Source: Euryarchaeota archaeon Ods04 (GTDB lineage Archaea; Halobacteriota; Halobacteria; Halobacteriales; Halorutilaceae). From it: a DNA stretch of 5,057 bases. The stretch spans positions 1 through 5,057 of the forward strand of contig JAQZDD010000107.1 of NCBI GenBank assembly GCA_028751055.1. The letters are read 5' to 3'. Below, piece by piece: positions 1 through 5,057 of the stretch; position 1 is the stretch's first letter, and each line of letters opens with the position of its first letter. The notes under the pieces are model-generated. The model searched no databases and was not told the DNA's origin. It saw only the letters and a list, made by a program, of their open reading frames with translations. The position numbers and the translations under genes were made by a program.

Positions 1-627
1 CAGCGAAAGTATTCTTTCGACCTTTCCGTGTATGCCGCCCGTTACGTCAGTTCCAGCACCGTCCAAGACCTCTACCTCCTTGACGGAGGTGACACGTCTC
101 AGAACTTCGCCGTCTCCGTCGAGCACGCCGCCCGCTGACGTGCACATCCCCAACGGTTCGTCGAGACGGTCGGCGAGTTCGACGGCGATGTAGTCTCCCG
201 AGAGGACGGAGACGCCTCCTGCCGTCGTGTCAGCTACGACATCGCCGTGTAGGACGGGAAGGAATCCCTCGTCTCGGAGAGCCTCTACGGGCTTCGTCTC
301 GAAGCTGAGCGAGCGCGCACCGTCGCGCCAAGCGCAGGACAGCGGATGCATCGGCAGGGCATCGACACCGTGCTGGTTCAGCGCGCCGACGACGCATTCG
401 TTGAGACGCGCAACCGCGGCATGCGTCTCGTACGCTCCTTCGTGTCCGCCTTCGGCGAGTCCGTTACGCTCGGCGTGCGGATGTCCGAACGAACCCGCGC
501 CGTGCACGAGGACGAGGTCGTCCCTTCCGGCTTCTGCTACCGTCTCGACGACCTCGTCGAACTCCTTGGAGAGCGTCTCCTCCTCCGTCTTGTCGGTCAG
601 GACGCTTCCGCCTATCTTGAGAATCAT
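1..627 (-). CDS. ipk: Isopentenyl phosphate kinase, 3' end outside the window
   Basis: Amino-acid-kinase-fold enzyme that phosphorylates isopentenyl phosphate with ATP to isopentenyl diphosphate, the last step of the archaeal mevalonate route, in the cytoplasm. I translated 209 residues with no stop before the window edge. Visible motifs are the N-terminal ILKIGGSVLTDK (2-13), VLVHGAGSFGH (39-49) with His49 at the place of the family's catalytic histidine, PVLHGDVV (124-131), LSGDY (142-146) and TDVTGGIHGK (193-202). Family members are roughly 245-260 residues, so perhaps 35-45 C-terminal residues are missing. The start ATG (627-625) overlaps the mevalonate kinase stop as ATGA. GAGG lies immediately upstream and GAGGGGGTG about 11 bases upstream, so coupled translation is likely. 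One oddity is that the loop usually written like TDVDGV or STVPGV reads TSAGGVLD (163-170). Identity is well supported by motifs and by its kinase neighbour. Confidence 0.93.
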   Translation of the reverse strand, partial: MILKIGGSVLTDKTEEETLSKEFDEVVETVAEAGRDDLVLVHGAGSFGHPHAERNGLAEGGHEGAYETHAAVARLNECVVGALNQHGVDALPMHPLSCAWRDGARSLSFETKPVEALRDEGFLPVLHGDVVADTTAGGVSVLSGDYIAVELADRLDEPLGMCTSAGGVLDGDGEVLRRVTSVKEVEVLDGAGTDVTGGIHGKVERILSL

Positions 628-1505
628 TCCTCGGTGCGCACCCCCTCGGCGACACGTGCGACGAACGCCTCTTCTGCCTCGTCCTCAACCGCGCTCAGAA
701 CGTCGTCAGCCGCTGGGTGCGCGACGACACATCCCGCGCCGCCCGCGCCCGTCAGCTTTGCGTGTCCTCCCGCGTCGCGCGCCGCCCAGACCATACGCGA
801 GAGCGACGAAGACGAGACGCCGAGCGCGTCCAAGAGACCTTGGTTCATGTCCATGAGCGCGCCGAGTGCGTCGGTGTCGCCCGTCTCCGCACGTTCGACG
901 CCCATCCGCGAGAGGTCGCCTATCGACTCGACGATATCGTCGGCTACCCTGTTCCGGTCGACGAGACGCGAGACGCCTTCGACCATCTCGCCCGTCGGTG
1001 CCGAACCGCCGTCCCATCCGACGACGAAACGTGCGTCCGCGCCGCCGGGTACGTCGAGACGCCTCTTCTCTTCGTCTCCGACTACGGTGTAGCCGCCCAT
1101 CGTCGCCGTGTAGGTGTCCGCGGGAGAAGCCGCGCCCTGCACGTCGAGTTCGACGGCGTGTGCCTCCTCAGCGACCTTCTCGCGCTCCATGGGCGCGCCG
1201 AGTTCGCGCGATGCGGCGTGTAGCGTAGCGGCGGAGACGGCGGCACTCGAACCGAGACCTGCACCTATCGGTATGTCGGACTCGACTTCAACTCTCAGGG
1301 GCGTATCGTCGCCTGCGTGCTCACGTGCACGTCCGACAGCTTCGCGCACGTACGCCGAGTCGGGCATTTTGTCTTCCTCACCGCTCTTCGTCTCCACGGT
1401 AACGGTAGCGCGTCTCCCGACAGCGAAAAGCAGAGCAGGTTCGCCGTAGACGACGGCGTGCTCGCCGAGCAAGAAGGCTGTACCCGGCGCGCTCGACCGA
1501 GCCAT
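624..1505 (-). CDS. mvk: Mevalonate kinase (GHMP kinase family)
   Basis: Cytoplasmic enzyme that converts mevalonate and ATP to 5-phosphomevalonate, the first kinase step toward isoprenoids. The protein has 293 residues, close to other archaeal mevalonate kinases (about 300-330). GHMP motifs appear in order: PGTAFLLGEHAVVYGEPAL (7-25), the glycine- and serine-rich ATP loop PIGAGLGSSAAVSAA (79-93), ASPADTYTATMGGY (126-139) with Asp130 at the expected catalytic position, NQGLLDALGVS (221-231) and the C-terminal KLTGAGGAGC (250-259). NQGLLDALGVS and the following isopentenyl phosphate kinase favour mevalonate kinase over galactokinase or homoserine kinase in the same superfamily. The ATG follows the uS2 stop by 9 bases, and its best Shine-Dalgarno sequence lies within the last uS2 codons. 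No truncation or frameshift is seen. Another GHMP kinase of the same pathway is possible but less likely. Confidence 0.93.
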   Translation of the reverse strand: MARSSAPGTAFLLGEHAVVYGEPALLFAVGRRATVTVETKSGEEDKMPDSAYVREAVGRAREHAGDDTPLRVEVESDIPIGAGLGSSAAVSAATLHAASRELGAPMEREKVAEEAHAVELDVQGAASPADTYTATMGGYTVVGDEEKRRLDVPGGADARFVVGWDGGSAPTGEMVEGVSRLVDRNRVADDIVESIGDLSRMGVERAETGDTDALGALMDMNQGLLDALGVSSSSLSRMVWAARDAGGHAKLTGAGGAGCVVAHPAADDVLSAVEDEAEEAFVARVAEGVRTEE

Positions 1506-1514
1506 CGCGTCGGC

Positions 1515-2303
1515 TCAGACCTCCGGTTCGAAGTCTTCGAGCGTGTAGTCGGTCTCGACACCGCGCTTGTCGAGTATCTCCTCCGCGAGCAGACCGTAGA
1601 CGACTGCGAGTGCCTTACGTCCCTTGTTGTTCGTCGGCACCACTAAGTCGACGTTGTTCGTCGCGTTGTTGGTGTCGCACATCGCTATGACGGGTATGCC
1701 GACCGTCACAGCCTCCTTGACCGCCTGCGCGTCGCCTATCGGGTCGGTTACGACGAGAACGTCGGGTTCGATGTAGCCGTCGTAGTCGGGGTTGGTGAGC
1801 GTGCCCGGTATGAAACGTCCCGAACGCACACGCGCACCCGTCGCCTCGGCGAACGTCTCAGCGGGATGCTGTCCGTATCTGCGCGACGACGTGACGAGAA
1901 CGCTCGAAGGCTCGTAGCCGCTCAGGAAGTTCGCCGCCGTCCGTATACGGTCGTCTGTCTGAGCTATGTCGATGACGTACAGACCGTCCTCACGGACACG
2001 GTGGATGAAACGCTCCATATGTCCGGTCTTCTGCTGCGTGCCTATGTGCACACCCGACGACAGGTAGTCGTCTACGGGAAGCAGGAGGTCGGTTTCGTCG
2101 TCGAACCCTGTCTCTCTCTCCGTCTCGGGTTCTTCTTCCGCCTCTTCCTCGGCTTCCTCTTCACCTTCTGCTGTCTGTTCCTCCGTCTGTTCCTCCTCGG
2201 CTTCCGTCTCCTCAGCCTCCGTAGGCTGTTGCTCTTCCTCTGTCTCCTGCGTCTCGTCTCCGGCTTCCTCCTCCTCGTCTGTCTCTGGCTGTTCCTGTGA
2301 CAT
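1515..2303 (-). CDS. rps2: 30S ribosomal protein uS2 (S2) with long acidic N-terminal tail
   Basis: Small-subunit ribosomal protein uS2, which binds the 30S surface late in assembly near the mRNA exit region. The 262-residue protein has two parts. Residues 1 to about 70 are a low-complexity tail with 38 Asp/Glu, one Arg and no Lys. From about residue 72 a standard archaeal uS2 core follows: [20 protein letters not shown] (77-96), [15 protein letters not shown] (99-113), [12 protein letters not shown] (161-172), [10 protein letters not shown] (179-188) and [12 protein letters not shown] (202-213). Haloarchaeal uS2 proteins are known for acidic N-termini; this one is at the long end from memory. 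The ATG at 2303-2301 follows the enolase stop by 3 bases and is preceded by GGAGCGAT at good spacing, which supports including the tail. A start just before the core would lack such support. The tail contains a perfect 12-base tandem repeat encoding EEQT twice. Confidence 0.97.
   Translation of the reverse strand: MSQEQPETDEEEEAGDETQETEEEQQPTEAEETEAEEEQTEEQTAEGEEEAEEEAEEEPETERETGFDDETDLLLPVDDYLSSGVHIGTQQKTGHMERFIHRVREDGLYVIDIAQTDDRIRTAANFLSGYEPSSVLVTSSRRYGQHPAETFAEATGARVRSGRFIPGTLTNPDYDGYIEPDVLVVTDPIGDAQAVKEAVTVGIPVIAMCDTNNATNNVDLVVPTNNKGRKALAVVYGLLAEEILDKRGVETDYTLEDFEPEV
1519..1524 (-). promoter_or_regulatory. Shine-Dalgarno site of mvk, inside the last rps2 codons
   Basis: Reads GGAGGT on the minus strand, within the codons for the final Pro-Glu-Val of uS2 and just before its TGA. 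The spacing to the mevalonate kinase ATG is 13 bases, longer than usual, so termination-reinitiation may contribute. Confidence 0.5.
2173..2196 (-). repeat. Perfect tandem repeat, 2 x 12 bases, in the rps2 acidic tail
   Basis: The 12-base unit 2173-2184 (plus strand gtctgttcctcc) is repeated exactly at 2185-2196. In the uS2 frame it gives Glu-Glu-Gln-Thr twice (residues 37-44). The flanking stretch, about 2105-2300, is pyrimidine-rich on the plus strand because the minus-strand mRNA is full of Glu codons. Confidence 0.9.
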
Positions 2304-2306
2304 TCG

Positions 2307-3503
2307 TTATCGCTCCATGTCTCTCTGTATTCTTATAACTTCGTTTAGCTTTGCTGTGCGTTCGCCGCCTACCGCGCCCGTCTTGATGAAACGTGTTCCG
2401 AAACCGACCGACAGCGCGGCTATCGTGCTGTCTTCCGTCTCACCGCTCCTGTGCGACATCACCGTCTCGTACCCCGCGTCTTCCGCTGTCCTAACCGCCT
2501 CGTACGTGTCGGTCACCGTACCGACCTGGTTCGGCTTTATCAGGACGGAGTTCGCCGCGCCGTCTGCCACACCGCGCTCGATACGTTCGACGTTGGTCAC
2601 GAACAGGTCGTCTCCGCAGACGAGCGTGTCGGTGTCGAGGAGACGTTCAGTGAGACGTGCGAAGCCCTCGAAGTCGTCCTCGCGCAGCGGGTCCTCGACG
2701 TATATCAGGTCGTGTTCGCGCACCAACGACTCGATGTACTCGACCTGCTCGTACGTGTCGCGTGTCGTGTCTCCGTAGACGTAGACACCGGCGTCGTCGT
2801 CCCAGAGTTCGCTCGCGGCGACGTCGAGTCCGATACGCGTCTCGACACCCGCCGCGCTTTCGACGGCTTCGGCGACGACTTCGAGTGCCTCGTCGTCCGT
2901 CAGCGAGGGTGCCCACGCGCCTTCGTCGCCCTTTCCCGCCGGAACGCCGCGTTCGTCAAGAACGTCCTTGACGTCGGCGTGTATCTCGGCGTTCGTGAAC
3001 GCCGCCTCCTCGAACGTCTCCGCTCCTGTAGGCGCGACGAGGAACTCCTGTATGTCCGTCGCGTCGTCGGCGTGTTCTCCGCCGCCTACGACGTTTCCGA
3101 GCGGGACGGGCGTCGAAGACGCGAACGCGCCGCCCAGATGACTGTGGAGAGGCACGCCGAGCGCGTCCGCCGCTGCCTTTGCCGTTGCCATCGAGACGGC
3201 GACGGCGGCGTTAGCACCTATCGAGGAGAAGTTTTCCGTGCCGTCCTCGTCTCGCAGAGTCGCGTCGACTTCGCGCTGGTCCGACGCGTCGACTCCGACG
3301 AGGCTTTGAGCGGCTTCCTCTCCGCGTTCGACTGCCTCCTCCGCAGGTATCTCTACGGCTTCGTGTTCGCCCGTCGAAGCACCTGAAGGAGCGGCGGCAC
3401 GTCCGAAACCCGCGGAGGTGCGTACCTCCGCTTCTACGGTCGCATTTCCGCGCGAGTCGAGTATCCTGCGTAGTTCCACCGACTCTATCGTCGTCGCCGC
3501 CAT
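2307..3503 (-). CDS. eno: Enolase (phosphopyruvate hydratase)
   Basis: Interconverts 2-phosphoglycerate and phosphoenolpyruvate in cytoplasmic glycolysis and gluconeogenesis; it needs Mg2+. At 398 residues it is slightly shorter than bacterial enolases (about 430), as usual for haloarchaea. Active-site landmarks are all present: [16 protein letters not shown] (12-27), the mobile loop [10 protein letters not shown] (39-48), GGEHAD with His144, QEF with Glu153, [10 protein letters not shown] (191-200) with the catalytic Glu194, metal ligands Asp227, Glu270 (YVEDPL) and Asp298 (CGDDLFVTN), the catalytic Lys323 (LIKPNQ), SHRSGETED (350-358) and Lys374 (FIKTGA). GDEGAWAP in place of the widespread GDEGGFAP is the form I recall from haloarchaea, so it is a lineage mark and not damage. 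The start shares one base with the RpoK stop (TGATG), with GAGG 8 bases upstream. It sits inside the ribosome/polymerase string, as in many archaea. Confidence 0.98.
   Translation of the reverse strand: MAATTIESVELRRILDSRGNATVEAEVRTSAGFGRAAAPSGASTGEHEAVEIPAEEAVERGEEAAQSLVGVDASDQREVDATLRDEDGTENFSSIGANAAVAVSMATAKAAADALGVPLHSHLGGAFASSTPVPLGNVVGGGEHADDATDIQEFLVAPTGAETFEEAAFTNAEIHADVKDVLDERGVPAGKGDEGAWAPSLTDDEALEVVAEAVESAAGVETRIGLDVAASELWDDDAGVYVYGDTTRDTYEQVEYIESLVREHDLIYVEDPLREDDFEGFARLTERLLDTDTLVCGDDLFVTNVERIERGVADGAANSVLIKPNQVGTVTDTYEAVRTAEDAGYETVMSHRSGETEDSTIAALSVGFGTRFIKTGAVGGERTAKLNEVIRIQRDMER
2309..2316 (-). promoter_or_regulatory. Shine-Dalgarno site of rps2, inside the end of eno
   Basis: Reads GGAGCGAT on the minus strand, with GGAG at 2316-2313 and 9 bases from it to the uS2 ATG. 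It supports initiation at the start of the acidic tail and not at the conserved core. Confidence 0.6.
3412..3431. repeat. Inverted repeat (8-bp stem, 4-base loop) in the 5' part of eno
   Basis: Arms 3412-3419 and 3424-3431 are perfect reverse complements around a 4-base loop. On the mRNA strand the left arm holds GGAGGT, a Shine-Dalgarno core, paired with ACCTCC. It covers enolase codons from about 25 to 31 (Glu-Val-Arg-Thr-Ser region). Folding is inferred and no function is known. Confidence 0.5.
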
Positions 3504-3673
3504 CAGTCGCGCCTCACGGTTATCGGCAGGACACCGCGTTCGAGTTCTTGACGCGCTATCCTGACCGGGTCGTTCGTGTCAATCTCGATTAACGGAGGCG
3601 CGCCCATCGAAATCTGTAGAGCGCGCGCGCCTATTATCCGCGCCCTCTCGTAACGCGTGTATCGGATGCTCAT
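3503..3673 (-). CDS. rpoK: DNA-directed RNA polymerase subunit RpoK (Rpo6, Rpb6/omega homologue)
   Basis: Small core subunit of archaeal RNA polymerase, homologous to eukaryotic Rpb6 and bacterial omega, which clamps the largest subunit and aids assembly. The 56-residue translation starts [20 protein letters not shown] and ends ITVRRD. It carries the Rpb6 signature: [15 protein letters not shown] (8-22), GAPPLIEI (24-31) and [21 protein letters not shown] (35-55, ARQEL helix followed by the final strand). The length matches haloarchaeal RpoK, which lacks the acidic N-terminal extension of eukaryotic Rpb6. The ATG (3673-3671) is 2 bases after the RpoN stop. There is no strong Shine-Dalgarno sequence directly upstream, only GTGAG overlapping that stop, so translation is probably coupled to rpoN. 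Its TGA stop shares one base with the enolase ATG. Confidence 0.96.
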   Translation of the reverse strand: MSIRYTRYERARIIGARALQISMGAPPLIEIDTNDPVRIARQELERGVLPITVRRD

Positions 3674-3675
3674 GC

Positions 3676-3867
3676 TCACTGGTAGGGTGCCACCGTGTCC
3701 ACGAGGTCTCTGTGCGTCACTAGCATACGCCTACAGCAGTACCGTCTCACGCCCAAGTCGTCAAGAACCTCTTCTGCGTCCTCACCGGCTTCGGTACGCT
3801 CCTTGTACTCCTCGTAGTGTTCCCCGACGGTACTACCGCACGTGAAACACCGGACAGGCACCATCAT
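3676..3867 (-). CDS. rpoN: DNA-directed RNA polymerase subunit RpoN (Rpo10, Rpb10 homologue)
   Basis: Zinc-binding core subunit of archaeal RNA polymerase, equivalent to Rpb10, which helps join Rpo3/Rpo11 to the large subunits. It is unrelated to bacterial sigma-54, which shares the symbol. The protein has 63 residues: [19 protein letters not shown] (4-22) with the first zinc pair Cys7/Cys10, an acidic helix (about 23-38), then [16 protein letters not shown] (42-57) with Cys44/Cys45 completing the zinc site, and the end PYQ. The frame stays open upstream to 4029, but that part would overlap uS9 and encodes unrelated sequence. The start is placed at the first of two adjacent ATG codons (3867-3862) because the protein begins there in relatives and a strong AGGTGAT lies just upstream. 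The second ATG is nearly as plausible. Confidence 0.96.
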   Translation of the reverse strand: MMVPVRCFTCGSTVGEHYEEYKERTEAGEDAEEVLDDLGVRRYCCRRMLVTHRDLVDTVAPYQ

Positions 3868-3870
3868 GGT

Positions 3871-3877
3871 ATCACCT
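3871..3877 (-). promoter_or_regulatory. Shine-Dalgarno site of rpoN, overlapping the rps9 stop
   Basis: Reads AGGTGAT on the minus strand, a 7-base match to the 16S 3' end complement, and contains the uS9 TGA stop. It lies 3 bases before the first ATG and 6 before the second. It decides the rpoN start against the longer upstream reading frame but does not separate the two adjacent ATGs. Confidence 0.75.
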
Positions 3878-4276
3878 GTAAGACTTCTGGTACCGAGCAC
3901 GCGCGCCCGGTCCACCGAACTTCTTCGCCTCTTTGCGTCGCGGGTCGTCGACGAGCAGAGAGCGGTCGAACTCCATGTATGCCTCCCGGAGTTCTGCGTC
4001 GCCCGTCCAGTCGACCAGACCGCGCGCAATCGCGGTTCTTACGGCGTCAGCCTGTCCCGAGTAGCCGCCGCCCTCGACATCCACGTCTATGTCGACCTGT
4101 TCGCGCAGGTCGTCGTCGGCGACACGGAACGGCTCTGTCATCTTGAGCCGCGCGCTCTCGGGTTCGACGAACTCGACGTGTTTCGAGTTTATTCGTACGC
4201 GACCTTCGCCCTCCTTCACCGTCGCGCGCGCTACAGCCGTCTTCTTCTTACCTGACGTGTTTACGGCTTCTACCAT
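3872..4276 (-). CDS. rps9: 30S ribosomal protein uS9 (S9)
   Basis: Small-subunit ribosomal protein whose C-terminal tail reaches the P-site tRNA. The protein has 134 residues and is complete. It starts [20 protein letters not shown], in which [10 protein letters not shown] (9-18) is the family's N-terminal motif. It continues with GEGRVRINS (23-31), [21 protein letters not shown] (67-87), [16 protein letters not shown] (96-111) and the basic C-terminus [22 protein letters not shown] (113-134), ending in the conserved KSYR. The body is acidic while the RNA-binding ends stay basic, which fits a halophile. The ATG lies 8 bases after a near-perfect Shine-Dalgarno sequence inside the uL13 gene, and the two genes overlap by 7 bases (ATGGTAG). 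Confidence 0.98.
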   Translation of the reverse strand: MVEAVNTSGKKKTAVARATVKEGEGRVRINSKHVEFVEPESARLKMTEPFRVADDDLREQVDIDVDVEGGGYSGQADAVRTAIARGLVDWTGDAELREAYMEFDRSLLVDDPRRKEAKKFGGPGARARYQKSYR

Positions 4277-4725
4277 GTTACGTTACCTCCTATCTTTTCG
4301 CTTATCTCGCCGAGCGTTACGTAGCCGCCCTGTCCGATGTCTTCGACTGTACTGTCGGGTTCCTCGAACTCCTCGCCTTCGTACTCGTGGGGAACGCCGA
4401 CGTAGAAACGGACGCGCGAGAAAGCGTCCTTTCCGCGCTGGCGTTTGTACGGAAGCATGCCACGCACGGCGCGCTTCGCTATGCCGTCGGGACGTTTGGG
4501 ATGCTTGGGTCCACGGTCACTACCGTGTTCGTTGACCTTCGCGCGGTACTTCTCGATAACGTCGCGCTTGTCGCCCGAGACGACTATCTTCTCGGAGTTG
4601 ACAACGACGAACTGCTCTCCGTCGAGCGACCGCGAAGCGAGCGTGCTTGCGAGACGACCTAAGACGGCACCCTCGCCGTCGATTATCGTCGTCTCGTCGG
4701 CGTCGAACTCGGCTTCGCCCTTCAT
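4270..4725 (-). CDS. rpl13: 50S ribosomal protein uL13 (L13)
   Basis: Early-binding large-subunit ribosomal protein. The protein has 151 residues, within the archaeal range of about 140-155. Recognisable blocks are [14 protein letters not shown] (14-27), [12 protein letters not shown] (40-51), [20 protein letters not shown] (77-96) followed by RGKDAF (97-102), and the C-terminal [17 protein letters not shown] (135-151). The KRPDGI..R.VRGMLP signature is diagnostic for archaeal/eukaryotic uL13. The ATG overlaps the eL18 stop by 4 bases (ATGA) and is preceded by GAGGGTGAT 3 bases upstream, which fixes the start. The first ten residues ([10 protein letters not shown]) are acidic and unlike a typical basic ribosomal protein end, again matching a halophile. 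Nothing is broken or missing. Confidence 0.97.
   Translation of the reverse strand: MKGEAEFDADETTIIDGEGAVLGRLASTLASRSLDGEQFVVVNSEKIVVSGDKRDVIEKYRAKVNEHGSDRGPKHPKRPDGIAKRAVRGMLPYKRQRGKDAFSRVRFYVGVPHEYEGEEFEEPDSTVEDIGQGGYVTLGEISEKIGGNVTW
4285..4291 (-). promoter_or_regulatory. Shine-Dalgarno site of rps9, inside rpl13
   Basis: Reads AGGAGGT on the minus strand, a full match to the anti-Shine-Dalgarno core, with 8 bases before the uS9 ATG. It is among the strongest ribosome-binding sites in the window and confirms the uS9 start despite the overlap with uL13. Confidence 0.8.
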
Positions 4726-5057
4726 CTTATCACCCTCACACCGGAGCCGTCGGACTCCTCTACGAAGTCGTCGAGTTCGACGGGTTCTCCGCCCGCCTCG
4801 GCTATCTTGTCGCGCGCCGACGACGAGAAGTCGAAAGCCGCCACATCTACGCTCTTTGACAGTACTCCGCCTCCGAGCACCTTGCCCGGCACTACGACCG
4901 TCTCGTCTTCGTCGGCGTACCTCTCTATTCTGCTAACGTTGACTTCCGCACGGCTACGCGAAGACGTGTCGAGGCGTGACGCTAACTCGTTCCAGACGTT
5001 AGCGTCGTCCTCGTCGGCGCGTTCGCGCAGTCGTTCGATGAGGTTTATCAACCTCGG
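4722..5057 (-). CDS. rpl18e: 50S ribosomal protein eL18 (L18e), 5' end outside the window
   Basis: Large-subunit ribosomal protein found in archaea and eukaryotes. 111 residues are visible and the frame is still open at the window edge, beginning PRLINLIERLRE. Haloarchaeal eL18 proteins start roughly MSKTNPRL..LI..L, so only about five residues are probably missing. The TTG at 5051 is therefore an internal leucine codon and not the start. Family blocks: AEVNVSRIERYA (37-48), TVVVPGKVLGGG (53-64), DFSSSARDKI (76-85) and the terminal GVRVIR. The stop overlaps the uL13 start. By comparison with other haloarchaea, the genes just upstream, outside this window, should be RNA polymerase subunit D and uS11/uS4/uS13. 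Confidence 0.95.
   Translation of the reverse strand, partial: PRLINLIERLRERADEDDANVWNELASRLDTSSRSRAEVNVSRIERYADEDETVVVPGKVLGGGVLSKSVDVAAFDFSSSARDKIAEAGGEPVELDDFVEESDGSGVRVIR
4729..4737 (-). promoter_or_regulatory. Shine-Dalgarno site of rpl13, inside rpl18e
   Basis: On the minus strand this reads GAGGGTGAT, one mismatch from the GGAGGTGAT complement of the archaeal 16S 3' end. It ends 3 bases before the uL13 ATG and lies in the last eL18 codons. Confidence 0.7.

Larger units (their letters stand above)
1..5057 (-). other. Single tightly packed co-directional gene string, probable operon
   Basis: All nine genes read on the minus strand and cover essentially every base. Junctions in order are: eL18/uL13 overlap 4, uL13/uS9 overlap 7, uS9/RpoN gap 4, RpoN/RpoK gap 2, RpoK/enolase overlap 1, enolase/uS2 gap 3, uS2/mevalonate kinase gap 9, mevalonate kinase/isopentenyl phosphate kinase overlap 4. 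No intergenic promoter or terminator can fit, so cotranscription is the simplest inference, although promoters inside coding sequence cannot be excluded. There is no gene-free stretch of even 10 bases. Confidence 0.8.

Noticed and set aside
74..90. Short hairpin acctcc-ttgac-ggaggt inside isopentenyl phosphate kinase
   Set aside because: It has only 6 bp, sits in coding sequence with no start codon in a useful frame after it, and no terminator-like T-run.
346..1223. Several plus-strand frames of 168-248 codons opposite mevalonate kinase and isopentenyl phosphate kinase
   Set aside because: They are Arg/Ser/Pro-rich shadows that overlap each other, and both opposing minus-strand genes carry complete sets of kinase motifs.
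1866..2300. Plus-strand 144-codon frame with a Leu/Phe-rich end that looks like membrane segments
   Set aside because: The hydrophobic stretch is simply the reverse complement of the Glu codons of the uS2 acidic tail (GAG/GAA become CTC/TTC).
2954..2973. Inverted repeat with 7-bp arms and a 6-base loop within enolase
   Set aside because: The arms fall on repeated Asp-Val-Lys/Val-Leu-Asp codons and the stem is short; it is expected by chance in GC-rich coding DNA.
2451..3386. 311-codon open frame on the plus strand opposite enolase
   Set aside because: It lies wholly antisense to a fully conserved enolase gene, has an Arg/Val-rich composition with no recognisable domain, and is explained by GC-rich codon use in the sense gene that rarely produces antisense stops.
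3620..3630. Alternating CG run in rpoK (possible Z-DNA)
   Set aside because: Only about ten bases, fully accounted for by Ala-Arg codons of the conserved Rpb6 motif.
3868..4029. Upstream extension of the RpoN frame to an ATG at 4029
   Set aside because: It overlaps uS9, encodes Ser/Arg-rich sequence unrelated to Rpo10, and the strong AGGTGAT site supports the start at 3867.
1..5057. Possible hidden mobile element, CRISPR array, tRNA or defence system
   Set aside because: Every base is accounted for by conserved housekeeping genes, junctions are at most 9 bases, and no spaced repeats, integrase, transposase or tRNA-like fold was seen on either strand.

Overview
The window is a gap-free string of nine protein genes, all on the minus strand, from a salt-adapted euryarchaeon, most likely class Halobacteria (haloarchaea). 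Three things support this. The gene order (eL18, uL13, uS9, RpoN, RpoK, enolase, uS2, then mevalonate kinase and isopentenyl phosphate kinase) is a classic euryarchaeal arrangement. The proteins are strongly acidic, including ribosomal proteins, as expected for a 'salt-in' cytoplasm. Several sequence details match remembered haloarchaeal families, such as the RpoN start [11 protein letters not shown], the enolase motif GDEGAWAP and a Glu-rich N-terminus on uS2. Genus or species cannot be read from the sequence.

Layout in the direction of transcription (high to low coordinates): eL18 (5' end cut by the window edge, 5057-4722), uL13 (4725-4270), uS9 (4276-3872), RNA polymerase subunit RpoN/Rpo10 (3867-3676), RpoK/Rpo6 (3673-3503), enolase (3503-2307), uS2 (2303-1515), mevalonate kinase (1505-624) and isopentenyl phosphate kinase (627-1, 3' end cut by the window edge). 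RpoK and the isopentenyl phosphate kinase were found by reading the minus strand directly. Junctions run from a 7-base overlap to a 9-base gap, so there is no intergenic space for a promoter, terminator or RNA gene. Most starts have a good Shine-Dalgarno match, often buried in the end of the preceding gene.

The first five genes and uS2 supply ribosome and RNA polymerase parts. Enolase is a glycolytic/gluconeogenic enzyme embedded in this growth-linked string. The last two genes are kinases of the archaeal mevalonate route to isopentenyl diphosphate, the precursor of archaeal ether lipids and carotenoids. The phosphomevalonate decarboxylase that would act between them is not in the window.

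I found no mobile element, CRISPR array, tRNA, rRNA, defence gene or unknown protein, and no evidence of an undescribed system. The points most worth a second look are small: a 24-base perfect tandem repeat in the acidic tail of uS2, an 8-bp hairpin near the enolase 5' end that hides an internal Shine-Dalgarno-like sequence, a diverged glycine-loop motif in the isopentenyl phosphate kinase, and the very tight coupling of the whole string.
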